From positions 32,294-96,293 of the forward strand of contig NZ_JAJQQS010000025.1 of the NCBI RefSeq assembly GCF_021228125.1: a DNA stretch of 64,000 nt. Direction: 5' to 3'. A program made the position numbers and the translations under genes. The notes beneath the pieces were generated by a model. That model searched no databases. It was not told the DNA's origin and saw only the letters and a list, made by a program, of their open reading frames with translations. This DNA comes from Streptomyces albireticuli (GTDB lineage: Bacteria; Actinomycetota; Actinomycetes; Streptomycetales; Streptomycetaceae). Positions 50,486 to 58,792 of this stretch are shown here, in pieces. Every line of letters starts with the position of its first letter. Positions within the stretch are counted from its first letter, which is position 1.

Positions 50486-51444
50486 CGGGCTTCCCCCTCT
50501 TGGAGTGCGTCGGCCAGTGCCCGTGTGATGGGGTCGCGGAGTTCAGGGATGAACCCGTACTGGCCCGACGGATTGATATCGACTAGGTGCCATGCGGCTT
50601 GGTGATTAACGAGGAAGTCCAGGGCGACGTACCGGAGCCCGAACGCTTCCATCAGACGCCGGACGCCTTTGCGGACGGCATCCGGGACGCCGCACTCGCG
50701 GAAGGTGAGCGAGTCGTAGTCCCGGCGGAAGTCGGCCCGGGAGGCGTCCGAACCCGCGTGGATCTCGGCCGCGAACATCTGCTCGTTCACTGCCGTGAGC
50801 CGGACCTCGTACTGCTTGTCGATCCACTGCTGGAACAGGTGCGCGGTGCGGGCCACGTCGCTGGTGATGTCGTCGGCGCGGACCTGTGTGGTCCACAGGG
50901 CGTACTGCTCGCCGTTACGGCTGCCGGGGCCGGTGGTGCCCAGCGCCTTGTACGCCGCCGTCTTGCCAGGCAGGCCGGAGATGAATGTGCGCGCCTCGGC
51001 GGGGTCGTTCGTGATGAGCGTGGGCGGGACGCGCAGCCCGCACCGGACGGCGGTGGCTAGGGCCAGGGGCGCGAAGTCGGCCTGTGCGTTGTGGTGCGGG
51101 TGGTTGATCCATATGCAGGGGAGGGAGGTGAGGATGCCGCCCAGGCCGGCGCGGGCCTCGGAAGAGGCCCAGCGGGCGTCATCGTGGGACAGGCCGGGGT
51201 GGAGGCGGAACGGGGAGGGGCGCCGGTAGTAGACGGCGGTGATCTCCTCGAGGACCGGGTCCTGGTGCTGCCCGCGCCAGCTTCCCCGCCAGCCGCCGGG
51301 TCCGATCTCGGCCGTGAGTGTGCTGGTCTCCGGGAAGTCCCCGGGATCCATGCGGCACACGGATATGCCGCGGGCGGTCAGTTCGGTGACCACCATGTCC
51401 GCGACCCCGTCGAGGAGAGGGCGGGTCAGCACCAGGACCGTCAT
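50482..51444 (-). CDS. Graspetide ATP-grasp ligase
   Basis: A 320-aa ATP-grasp enzyme of the peptide-maturase type (MvdD/TgmB-like). It opens MTVLVLTRPLLDGVADMVVT and YYRRPSPFRLHP, then INHPHHNAQADFAPLALATA, AYKALGTTG (ATP-binding loop region), YEVRLTAVNEQMFAAEIHAG and ALDFLVNHQAAWHLVDINPS, where the metal-binding D/N residues lie. It should form ester or amide links between Thr/Ser or Lys and Asp/Glu side chains of the precursor encoded 41 bp upstream. The methyltransferase gene overlaps its stop. Confidence 0.9.
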   Translation of the reverse strand: MTVLVLTRPLLDGVADMVVTELTARGISVCRMDPGDFPETSTLTAEIGPGGWRGSWRGQHQDPVLEEITAVYYRRPSPFRLHPGLSHDDARWASSEARAGLGGILTSLPCIWINHPHHNAQADFAPLALATAVRCGLRVPPTLITNDPAEARTFISGLPGKTAAYKALGTTGPGSRNGEQYALWTTQVRADDITSDVARTAHLFQQWIDKQYEVRLTAVNEQMFAAEIHAGSDASRADFRRDYDSLTFRECGVPDAVRKGVRRLMEAFGLRYVALDFLVNHQAAWHLVDINPSGQYGFIPELRDPITRALADALQEGEAR

Positions 51445-51484
51445 CGCTTCAGTTCCTCCTTTGTGTCATTCGTTGTGCTGACGG

Positions 51485-51775
51485 TCAGTCGGTGTCGTTT
51501 TCGGTGTCGGTCGCGATCTGCATGTCCTCCACGGTCTGCGACGTCGAGGTGATCTGCGTCTTCATCGAGGGGGCGTGGATGAACGGCTGGCCGTCGGCGG
51601 TGACCGTCAGCTGCCGCTCGGGGCAGTACGACAGCGTGTTCGCCCACTCGGTGCCGACGTCGCGGGTCACCGGCAGGGCGAGGGTCACCCCGAAGGGGCG
51701 GACCGTCCCCGTTGCGCTCGCCGTGGCGGCGTCAGGGGCGGGCTTGGGGAACATCGGCGGTGCGAGAGTGCTCAC
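51485..51775 (-). CDS. Graspetide precursor peptide
   Basis: A 96-aa peptide from the GTG at 51775, with a GGAGAG ribosome site. The leader has the conserved TVRPFGVTLALPVTRDVGTE (about 25-44) and YCPERQLTVTADGQPFIHAP (about 50-69), as in putative ATP-grasp-modified RiPPs. The C-terminal core is a Thr/Ser-rich part, KTQITSTSQT, followed by an acidic part, VEDMQIATDTENDTD, a donor/acceptor pattern for omega-ester cross-links. It is first in the operon with ligase and methyltransferase; an Asp in the core would be the aspartimide site. Confidence 0.9.
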   Translation of the reverse strand: MSTLAPPMFPKPAPDAATASATGTVRPFGVTLALPVTRDVGTEWANTLSYCPERQLTVTADGQPFIHAPSMKTQITSTSQTVEDMQIATDTENDTD

Positions 51776-51890
51776 CTTGATCTCTCCTCATTTTCCGTGG
51801 TGCAGAGACCGTCCCGGAGGATTCCGGGACGGAAGACTGCGGGCCCCGGTGAGGCTGGCGTCTTCTCAGCCAGCTGCGGGGCGCGAGCAG

Positions 51891-51935
51891 CCACGGCCGC
51901 CTCCACCCGCTCATCGCGGGTGGAGGCGGCCGTGG
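51891..51935. terminator. Perfect 20-bp-stem hairpin (family member 3)
   Basis: Stem 51891-51910 with 51916-51935 (left arm CCACGGCCGCCTCCACCCGC), 5-nt loop TCATC. Same AGCAG and TCGTTCGT flanks as at 49185. It lies between the gene at 51955 and the graspetide precursor. Confidence 0.7.
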
Positions 51936-51954
51936 TCGTTCGTCGTGGTTCGGG

Positions 51955-52467
51955 TCAGCGCGCAGGGTGCAGAGTCCTGCGCGGAACTTCCGGGCCGTCG
52001 GCCGGAGAGTCGCCCTTCGGGTACTCCTGGCGTGCAGTGTCCGTGCGGCTGACCGCCGGACGGACTGCGGCCCATTCGGCTGCCCGCTGGCGCGGCACCA
52101 CCACCGGAGCCGGGGTGCTCCCCAGCCGCTTCACACGGGTGGCGTGCCGCGACCCGGGGTCCATGCCTTCGTTCTGGTAGCGGTTGGCCAGCTTCTCGTA
52201 GCGGGCGTGCCACTGGTCCGCGGTGAGGTCGATCCAGATGCGCTGGCCGCTTCCGGGGCAGCGGGGCGTGCGATCCGGGCCGGAGCGGCGGTGCCGGGGC
52301 TGGCCGCTGTGCGGCACGGCCCGGTGCGCGGTGACCATGCGGTCCTGGATGGGCCGCCAGACGCGGCAGTCGGGACAGACGATGGCGCGCTTCTCGCCGT
52401 CGCGCAGGTTGATGAGGTCGGGGCGGATGGTGCTCGCCTGTAGCGGTAACCGGCCGTTGTGCTTCAT
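51955..52467 (-). CDS. Conserved plasmid hypothetical protein with CxxC
   Basis: A 170-aa product from the ATG at 52467, GGAGGA at 5-nt spacing. It contains EKRAIVCPDCRVWRPIQDRM (a single CxxC, residues about 30-33) and QRIWIDLTADQWHARYEKLA. The C-terminus is basic and Pro-rich. Similar proteins occur in Streptomyces conjugative elements. It may be a half zinc ribbon; no function known. Confidence 0.65.
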   Translation of the reverse strand: MKHNGRLPLQASTIRPDLINLRDGEKRAIVCPDCRVWRPIQDRMVTAHRAVPHSGQPRHRRSGPDRTPRCPGSGQRIWIDLTADQWHARYEKLANRYQNEGMDPGSRHATRVKRLGSTPAPVVVPRQRAAEWAAVRPAVSRTDTARQEYPKGDSPADGPEVPRRTLHPAR

Positions 52468-52659
52468 AGGTGTCCTCCAAACGGTTGCGTTCTCCGCCCG
52501 CCACGGGCTTACGAAGGGCCGTGGGGGACAGGCAGCGCAACTGCTGTCGGGCTGCGCCCGCAACGAGCCGACCGGGGACCTCGTGGTACGTCTCCCGGCA
52601 CCCACCATCAGGTGAGCGATCACACAACTCGATGCGGTGCTGCGCTATGGATTGTGGGG

Positions 52660-52682
52660 CGACAAACGCCAAACGTTTGTCG
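52660..52682. promoter_or_regulatory. GntR operator candidate 1
   Basis: CGACAAACG and CGTTTGTCG form a 9-bp inverted repeat around 5 bp, containing CAAACGTTTG. Located about 110 bp upstream of the GntR gene. Confidence 0.65.
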
Positions 52683-52711
52683 TTTTCGAGGATGACGCTC
52701 GAGGAACCTCA

Positions 52712-52739
52712 CGTCAAGCGATTCGCCAAACGTTTGACG
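52712..52739. promoter_or_regulatory. GntR operator candidate 2
   Basis: CGTCAAGCG and CGTTTGACG flank a spacer, and the CCAAACGTTTG core is repeated exactly. The centre is about 54 bp from site 1, five helical turns, fitting cooperative autoregulation. Confidence 0.65.
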
Positions 52740-52783
52740 ACTGCTACGGTGATGTCGTGAGCCCATAGACAAGGAGTCGACCG

Positions 52784-53545
52784 ATGCACCCACAGAGGCT
52801 GGGATACCGAGAGATCGCCGCTGCGCTCCGCCAGGACATCAGGGCAGGCCGCTACCCACCGGCGTCCGTCCTGCCGCCTGAGCCGGAGCTTGCTCAGCAG
52901 TACGGAGCGTCACGCAGCCTGGTGAATCGTGCGATGAGCCTCCTGGCCGCAGAAGGACTGGTCCGCCCCCGCCAAGGGCGCGGAACCATCGTCACGTGGC
53001 TGCCGCCCATGCTGCATTCGGCCGCCCGCTACTCTCGGACGACCCGTGAGCGTGACGGGAACCGCGGCGCTTTCGACAGCGATGTGAAGGCGATAGGCCT
53101 GGAGCCTCAGCACGAGATCACGGTGGAACGCGCCGTGCCACCTGCAGAAGTTGCGGACGCTCTAGGCGTAGCGCACGACGAGCTCTGCCTGGTCCGACGA
53201 CGCCGACTGCTCGCAAGCGGCATCCCGGTGAGGATTAACGCCTCGTGGTTCCCCCTGGAGATCGCCGAGAGCACCGTTCTGGAGGAGCCCGGCCCCGTCA
53301 TCAACGGCGGGATCAAGTCGGCGCTGTCCAACCTTGGCTACCGGCAGACCACAGCGAGCGAGCGCATCGTCCCCAGCCGGCTGCCTACCGAGGCAGAGGC
53401 GAGCGTGCTGGAGATCAGCCCTGAGCGGAGCGTGACGGAGATCGTCCACGTCGGCCAGACGGCGGAGGGCCGGTCCGTTGAGGTGACCACCACTGTCGCC
53501 CCCGCCCACTACCTCGTGATCGAGCACGAGTTCCCGCTCACCTGA
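52784..53545 (+). CDS. GntR/HutC-family regulator
   Basis: A 253-aa regulator. The N-terminal winged helix (residues about 5-75) has YREIAAALRQDIRAGRYPPA, LPPEPELAQQYGASRSLVNR and LLAAEGLVRPRQGRGT, the GntR signature. The rest (from about 85) is a UTRA ligand-binding domain with LVRRRRLLASGIPVRINASW. Two CAAACGTTTG-centred palindromes upstream indicate autoregulation. It reads into the PLP decarboxylase 24 bp later. A partial second copy of its 3' end lies at 56980-57160. Confidence 0.93.
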   Translation: MHPQRLGYREIAAALRQDIRAGRYPPASVLPPEPELAQQYGASRSLVNRAMSLLAAEGLVRPRQGRGTIVTWLPPMLHSAARYSRTTRERDGNRGAFDSDVKAIGLEPQHEITVERAVPPAEVADALGVAHDELCLVRRRRLLASGIPVRINASWFPLEIAESTVLEEPGPVINGGIKSALSNLGYRQTTASERIVPSRLPTEAEASVLEISPERSVTEIVHVGQTAEGRSVEVTTTVAPAHYLVIEHEFPLT

Positions 53546-53569
53546 CAACAGCACAGCTAGGAGTTGCGA

Positions 53570-54739
53570 GTGATTACCGACATCGTCGCCGAGCAGGCAG
53601 TCAGTCTCGCCGCGTCCGGGCAGCTTCCCGCCTATGTGTACGACCTGGGCGCGCTACGTACGCATGCCGCCCATATCCAGAAGGCGCTGGACTTCCCTGG
53701 AGCGCCCGAGATCTTCTACGCGGCAAAGGCCAACCCGGATGCACCGATCTTGCAAGCCCTGGCCCCTTACGTGGCCGGCATCGAGGTTGCGTCTGGCGGC
53801 GAGCTGAAGCACGTCCGAAACGTCCTGCCGGACGCGCGGCTGGCCTTCGGCGGCCCGGGAAAGACCGATCGTGAGCTGGAGCTCGCCCTGGACTTGGGGG
53901 TCGAGCGCATCCATGTCGAAAGCCCTTACGAACTGACACGGCTGGCCGGCCTCGCGCGCCGCACCGGCCTCGAGGTCGACGTGCTTCTGCGGGTCAATCT
54001 CGCTGGCGACCGCTCAGGGGTCGCACTCGCGATGGGCGGGCCATTCGGGATGGACCCTGAGCTAGTCGAATCCTGCCGGGACATCCTCGCCACAGCGCCG
54101 TGGGTGCGACTGCGTGGCATCCATGCACACCTCGCCTCTGGCCTGAGCGCACCCGCGATGCGGCGCCAGTCCGTCGAGATTCTCGAGTGGGCTCGCCCAT
54201 GGATGGATAAGGCAGGCGTGGACCAGCCGGAGTTCAACCTGGGTGGTGGCATGGCTGTCGACTACGCCGCCCCTGACCAGAGGTTCGACTGGTCAGCGTA
54301 CGGGCAGGAGATTGCGGCCCTCGCTAGGCCCGGGGAAACCCTGCGTATCGAACCCGGACGCGCCGTGAGCGTGTACGCCGGCTGGTACGTCACCGAGGCC
54401 CTGGACGTGAAAAAGGCGCACGGCCAGTGGTATGCGGTGCTCCGCGGTGGCACCATGCAAATCCGTACACCGGTGACCAAGCACCACAATCATCCATTTG
54501 TCGTGCTGCCCTCGAAAACCACCACAGGGCCGTCCATGGGCGGGGAGCCAGTCACACTCGTCGGCCAACTGTGCACGCCCAAGGATGTTTTCGCCCGCCA
54601 AGTTCCAGTGGAACGCCTTGCGGTTGGCGATCTGGTGGCGCTCTCTATGGCGGGGGCCTACGCGTGGAACATCTCCCACCACGACTTCCTGATGCACCCC
54701 AAGCCCACCTTCCACTACCTCGATCCGGATGAGCAGTAG
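53570..54739 (+). CDS. Fold type III PLP-dependent decarboxylase
   Basis: A 389-aa enzyme from the GTG at 53570 (TAGGAG at 8-nt spacing). It belongs to the ornithine/diaminopimelate decarboxylase family: IFYAAKANPD with the PLP Lys at about residue 53, RLRGIHAHLASGL, FNLGGGMAVDY, TLRIEPGRAVSVY for phosphate binding, and LCTPKDVF with the catalytic Cys near the C-terminus. The substrate is probably a basic amino acid or its conjugate. Cotranscribed with the GntR regulator, which likely senses a related metabolite. Confidence 0.9.
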   Translation: MITDIVAEQAVSLAASGQLPAYVYDLGALRTHAAHIQKALDFPGAPEIFYAAKANPDAPILQALAPYVAGIEVASGGELKHVRNVLPDARLAFGGPGKTDRELELALDLGVERIHVESPYELTRLAGLARRTGLEVDVLLRVNLAGDRSGVALAMGGPFGMDPELVESCRDILATAPWVRLRGIHAHLASGLSAPAMRRQSVEILEWARPWMDKAGVDQPEFNLGGGMAVDYAAPDQRFDWSAYGQEIAALARPGETLRIEPGRAVSVYAGWYVTEALDVKKAHGQWYAVLRGGTMQIRTPVTKHHNHPFVVLPSKTTTGPSMGGEPVTLVGQLCTPKDVFARQVPVERLAVGDLVALSMAGAYAWNISHHDFLMHPKPTFHYLDPDEQ

Positions 54740-54935
54740 CCCCGATCACTCTCCCCTCCCGGGACGGCTGGGGAGGCGACCCGCGGGGACCTGGAAGCAC
54801 ATTCGCAAACGGGCGGGGACCTCACTGCGGACACCATGGCGTCCCCGCCCAAGGAGTCAGCCCGTGTCATCGACTGGTTGGTGCGTGAGTGAACCGACGT
54901 AGTGAATGCTCGATCCACGTAGTTGGAGGGGGCGC

Positions 54936-55784
54936 ATGACTGAGCAGGTATACGTAGTCGGCTCGCCCGGCTCGCGAATCGTCAAGATCGGACGCAGCAA
55001 GGCCCCTGAAAAGCGTCTGTGGTCCCTCCAAGTCGGCTCTCCCGTCCCGCTGGCCCTGCTGGCGACGTTTACGGGAGGGCGTGATCTCGAGGAAGCTCTG
55101 CACCGCTATTTCGGCTCCTACCGGAAGCACGGCGAGTGGTTCGACCTCGGAAGGGATCCAGCAGAAGAGGTACGCGCAGCGGTGGCACTCGGAATCCCTG
55201 CCTTGCTCTCACAGCGGGCCACTCGCAACACCCACGCTAAGCAGGCCATCGCCGTGTCGCCCTCAAAAAGGGCACCCGACTGGGATACCCGCTTCCCCCC
55301 ACTGTCAAGGCAACGTTACGAGGCTCTCCTGGCAAAACACGGCCTCCCTCCGGACACCCCAGAAGTAGTGATCCACCAGTGCGACGGCTGCATCGACTGC
55401 CGCATTGGTCGCCTTGACCTCGGAGCTCCTGTCATACAGGAAACGAACGAGGCGCCGGTCCGGTTTGCGGATTTCCAGGTCGCCGGAGACCGCGACGCCG
55501 TCGACCAGGTCGGCGAGGCCGGCTGCGGTGAGCTTGGTGCGCTGGATGTCGCTGGCGCCGTTGGTGCCGATGCCGATCGTCCAGCCTGCGGATCGGAGGC
55601 GGGCCAGGCCCTGGAGGACCGCGGGGCGGCAGGTCACGGCGGTCGCCATGCGGTCCACGTAGGTCTGCGACAGCTGGGCGGCAGGTTCCTCGAGCGCGAA
55701 GGCGTCGCGGAGCCGAGCGAAGTCCTGTGGGCCCGCCGGTCGGCCAGTTCATGGAGCATCCATGCCTCGATCTCCGGCCCGTAG
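54936..55784 (+). CDS. GIY-YIG (T5orf172-like) protein, 3' end altered
   Basis: From the ATG at 54936, the first 75 residues form a GIY-YIG/T5orf172 domain: VYVVGSPGSRIVKIGRSKAP, SLQVGSPVPLALLATF and EEALHRYFGSYRKHGEWFDL, which includes the conserved Arg, His and Glu. After about residue 165 (near 55430) the frame is the antisense of a HAD gene, so the true C-terminus is lost. Such proteins are predicted nucleases found on phages and plasmids. Confidence 0.7.
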   Translation: MTEQVYVVGSPGSRIVKIGRSKAPEKRLWSLQVGSPVPLALLATFTGGRDLEEALHRYFGSYRKHGEWFDLGRDPAEEVRAAVALGIPALLSQRATRNTHAKQAIAVSPSKRAPDWDTRFPPLSRQRYEALLAKHGLPPDTPEVVIHQCDGCIDCRIGRLDLGAPVIQETNEAPVRFADFQVAGDRDAVDQVGEAGCGELGALDVAGAVGADADRPACGSEAGQALEDRGAAGHGGRHAVHVGLRQLGGRFLEREGVAEPSEVLWARRSASSWSIHASISGP

Positions 55785-55879
55785 CCTGCTGCCTCGCACA
55801 TTCCGGAGACGGAGACGGCGAGGGCCGCTTGTCGGTCGACGGGCGTGTTGTCCAAGTCGAAGAGAGCGAGGCGAGGCAT
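55430..55879 (-). pseudogene. HAD-family hydrolase, frameshifted and truncated
   Basis: The ATG at 55879 gives MPRLALFDLDNTPVDRQAAL, the DxDxT-type HAD motif (here DLDNTP). The frame breaks near 55735: one missing base separates ELADRRA from QDFARLRDAFALEEPAAQLS. It continues with LRSAGWTIGIGTNGASDIQR and DGVAVSGDLEIRKPDRRL. The last motif (GDxxxxD) is missing because the gene is cut at about 55430, where it meets the GIY-YIG gene. Confidence 0.75.
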
Positions 55880-56223
55880 GACGGCGACCCTAGCCGAGCG
55901 GCAAGCTCAGCTGTGACGACCGCTCTGCCTCTACGACAGGACACGGCCGATCGCGTGCGTCGAGGGGCTGCTCGCCGCCCGTCCTGCGGGATGGTTGGGC
56001 GTCCTTCTTCCTACGTGGTAGGAAGCGCATGTTTGCCCGCTCCCGGCCCCTTTGGCAGCGTCTGAATGACCTGTTCGGATCGTGGCGGTTCCGGCCATGC
56101 CTTCGGCTTTGCAGGCTCATCAGGGAAGGGCAGCAACCGGAGGTCCGTATCAACCGCTCTCAGGTTCGACGAGGCGTACGTCTCGTTGAACCTGGTGGAC
56201 TCAGAAGTGCAAGGAGGTTCACT

Positions 56224-56502
56224 GTGACCGATCAGCCGCCACAGACACCGCCCGCAGAAGGGCGGGCGTCGATTACCGCGTCCGTGACGGTGGTGGGGGA
56301 GACGGCCGAGTTTCTGCGTGAGTACGCCGCCATGACGGGGCGCACGCCGGAGGAGGCCACGATTTTGTGGGTGGCGGGCAAGGTGGTTGTGCCGCCGGAA
56401 ACGCCGCTCGGGCAGGACCCGCGTGTGGGGGACTGGGCCTTGTTCGACGGTCCCGAGGATCTCGCCGAGCGATCCCACGGGTACCTGCGAGGAGACGAGT
56501 GA
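56224..56502 (+). CDS. Antitoxin-like partner of VapC
   Basis: A 92-aa product from the GTG at 56224 with AAGGAGG at 7-nt spacing. It has AEFLREYAAMTGRTPEEATI and LWVAGKVVVPPETPLGQDPR and an acidic end (GPEDLAERSHGYLRGDE). It ends in TGATG overlapping the toxin start, the usual toxin-antitoxin arrangement. No known antitoxin family was recognised, so this rests on context. Confidence 0.65.
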   Translation: MTDQPPQTPPAEGRASITASVTVVGETAEFLREYAAMTGRTPEEATILWVAGKVVVPPETPLGQDPRVGDWALFDGPEDLAERSHGYLRGDE

Positions 56503-56969
56503 TGGCGCTCGGTGTCAACGCCTTGCCTGCGGCCGTGGCCGACACTTCGGTGCTCCTCGCGGCGTTCAACAGCAAGGATCACGGGCACGTGGGGGCCGTC
56601 GAAGCGTTGATGGCTCCGCGTCGGTTGTGGGTTTCGCAGCTGGTCATGGCAGAGCTGGACTACCTGCTGACCGAGAAGGTCGGTGCCCGGGCCGCGCTGG
56701 ATGCGTTGCGGCGGATCAACGGGCTCACCAGGATCGGGCGCGTGCAGATCGCTGAGGGCGGCATCGCGGTGATGACCGAGGCGGAAGGGGTGATGGAGAA
56801 GTATCCGGCTGTCGGGCTGACGGATTCTGTGAATGCGGTGCTGGCCTGGAAGCTGGCCCGGCCGGTTGTGCTGAGCCTCGATCATCACTACCGCGACGTG
56901 ATAGCGCCTCGTCACCGGAATGAGACCCGCCTTGAGGTGCTGCCTGAGTCCGTCCGGCGGCGATCATGA
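56502..56969 (+). CDS. PIN-domain (VapC-like) toxin
   Basis: A 155-aa PIN-domain ribonuclease. AVADTSVLLAAFNSKDHGHV supplies the first Asp (about residue 14), VSQLVMAELDYLLTEKV the Glu, VGLTDSVNAVLAWKLARPVV the next Asp and LSLDHHYRDV the last. All four acidic positions are present, so it should be active. VapC toxins cleave tRNA or rRNA. It overlaps its presumed antitoxin. Confidence 0.85.
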   Translation: MALGVNALPAAVADTSVLLAAFNSKDHGHVGAVEALMAPRRLWVSQLVMAELDYLLTEKVGARAALDALRRINGLTRIGRVQIAEGGIAVMTEAEGVMEKYPAVGLTDSVNAVLAWKLARPVVLSLDHHYRDVIAPRHRNETRLEVLPESVRRRS

Positions 56970-56979
56970 CACGTCGTCT

Positions 56980-57160
56980 CGGCTGCCTACCGAGGCGGGG
57001 GGTGCTGGAGATCAGCCTTGAGCGGAGCGTCACGGAGATCGTCCACGTCGGCCAGACGGCGGAGGGCCGGTCCGTTGAGGTGACCACCGCTGTCGCCCCC
57101 GCCCACTACCCCCGTGATCGAGTACGAGTTCCCGCTCACCTGACAACTGCCCCGCTAGGA
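56980..57160 (+). repeat. Partial duplication of the GntR gene 3' end
   Basis: 181 bp closely matching 53378-53561: the last 55 codons of the GntR gene (VTEIVHVGQTAEGRSVEVTT), its stop region and the following AGGAG site. There is a small deletion near the start (AGGCAGAGGCGAGCG reduced to AGGCGGGG) and a frame change near the end. It has no 5' part and is not a functional gene. Confidence 0.8.
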
Positions 57161-57196
57161 GGCGACGAGACGGAGTGTCAGCGGCCCAGGTGGTCG

Positions 57197-57841
57197 TCAG
57201 CGGGTCGTCGCGAAGGGGAGGGCCAGGTGGTCCACGGTCTGGGCTGCCTGGGTGTCGTCTGCTGGGCTGCCGGGCGGGGTCAGAGCGGTGAGGGCTGCCT
57301 GCAGGGTGGGCGAGTCCCGCTGCCACCTCTTGGGGGCGGTCAGCTTCAGCCGGGGCGCGGTATCGCGGGGCATGACCTGGCTCTTGCAGTCGATGGCCGG
57401 GATGAGGCCGAGGGTGTGCGCGAAGAGGAGGACAGGCTTGGTGGCGATGAGCGAGCGCAGCTCGAGCCGGGCCACGGGGCCGAGGAGGTAGACGCGTCCT
57501 CCCGGCCTCTTCTGCTTTCCGACCACGATCAGCCCGTCGAGGGTGTCGGCGAGGGCGTCCCAGCCGTAGGGGCGGTCTTCGGTGAAGGTGTTGCGGTAGT
57601 GGAGGAGTTCCACGCCGTCGGGCAATTGTGCTGCGATGTGCTCGAGCCAGTTGTCCCAGTTCGGGCTTTCCACGGCCCTGGGGCCGGCGCTGACGTAGGC
57701 CCTCACCCGGCTGCCGGGGGCGCGGCGAGCGGCGATCTGTTCCATGGCCGCGGCGTAGCGGCGTTGCTGAACCGGGCGCGCGAAGGTGGGCACGTCCAGG
57801 TCCAGGGAGTCGGTCGGCGTCGTCTGCATGCTGCTCATCAT
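57197..57841 (-). CDS. Hypothetical protein, Rossmann-like pattern
   Basis: A 214-aa protein: RVRAYVSAGPRAVESPNWDN, DGVELLHYRNTFTEDRPYGW, DALADTLDGLIVVGKQKRPG and YLLGPVARLELRSLIATKPV. The alternation of strands and helices, with LDGLIVVGK in the middle, resembles nucleotide-sugar or deoxyribosyltransferase-like folds, but no motif is decisive. It lies just downstream of the duplicated GntR end, convergent with it. Function unknown. Confidence 0.65.
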   Translation of the reverse strand: MMSSMQTTPTDSLDLDVPTFARPVQQRRYAAAMEQIAARRAPGSRVRAYVSAGPRAVESPNWDNWLEHIAAQLPDGVELLHYRNTFTEDRPYGWDALADTLDGLIVVGKQKRPGGRVYLLGPVARLELRSLIATKPVLLFAHTLGLIPAIDCKSQVMPRDTAPRLKLTAPKRWQRDSPTLQAALTALTPPGSPADDTQAAQTVDHLALPFATTR

Positions 57842-57998
57842 GCCGGAGCCGGTGCCGTGGGGGCAGCGAGGGGGCCGGCACGGATGTGTGCTGGCAGGCC
57901 GTCAGGCGGCTGTGCAGGCACGGCGACACGGGTGGTTTGGGCATGCCTGGCAGGGCCGCGATCGGGGTAGTGTGTCGGTGGATAAGATCTACACAGAC

Positions 57999-58223
57999 AT
58001 GGCTGAGCCCCGCGAGGTGGAGCTCCGGGGCACGGCCGCAGACCAACTACAGGATGGTCTCGACATGGTTCAGGTTACCCGTACCTTCTTGCAGACACAC
58101 ACCAAGGCACCCGCCGTAGCAGCGATGACGCGTACGTCGCTCCGGTTGGGTGCCTTTTGCATGCTTCCGCGCCGGTCCGGGCATGGGTACGCCTCTCACC
58201 GGGCGGGGGTTGAGATGACGTAA
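57999..58223 (+). CDS. Weak 74-codon ORF
   Basis: ATG at 57999, reading MAEPREVELRGTAADQLQDG and LDMVQVTRTFLQTHTKAPAV. It has no clear ribosome site and no family. The surrounding 57842-58790 region otherwise holds no convincing gene. Confidence 0.25.
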   Translation: MAEPREVELRGTAADQLQDGLDMVQVTRTFLQTHTKAPAVAAMTRTSLRLGAFCMLPRRSGHGYASHRAGVEMT

Positions 58224-58253
58224 GCCTTGGGGCGGCGCCCGCACGCGGGTCTT

Positions 58254-58463
58254 CTAGCCGCCCGGGTCACTCGGCCTTCCGGTGATTGCAGTCACCTCGG
58301 CTGAGCGCCCATCTGATCTCCGCTCCGGCCTTGCAGGGCCTCGCGGGGGAGTTGTTCGACCGGTTGCAGCCGCTTCGAACAGTTCAATTTTCGGTTCACC
58401 CAGAACCAGCACCTCAACAAGAGGGGCCTTTGCGTACCTCCGAAACTGAAGGAGCGCTGCCAT
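58254..58463 (-). CDS. Weak 69-codon ORF
   Basis: Minus strand, MAALLQFRRYAKAPLVEVLV then LGEPKIELFEAAATG look protein-like; the rest is low complexity. The ATG has no evident ribosome site. Possibly a remnant. Confidence 0.3.
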   Translation of the reverse strand: MAALLQFRRYAKAPLVEVLVLGEPKIELFEAAATGRTTPPRGPARPERRSDGRSAEVTAITGRPSDPGG

Positions 58464-58792
58464 TTTGCACTACACCCTTAGGTCTTGTCAGCCCCGGCGT
58501 GCCCGTTTGACCGCGAATGCGGCTTTGTGTGCCTCACATCTCCGTCGGCCGGGTGGTCTGTACCTGCCCAGTGGACGCTCTCCCGAGACCGCGCGGCGGT
58601 CGTCGCCCGCCTCATGCCGCCGGGCTTCACATACCGCGAGCGCGGGGTCCTCCGGCGCGCTGCAGCCATCCGACCCAGCCCTGGGTGCACCTGCCGCAAA
58701 TTGCCTGGCGGAGAGTGTCACACCCAGCGGATTCTCCACACCTGTAGCAAACGTGAGTACCAGTCCCGTTGTCCCCGTCCTGTCCGTAACCG

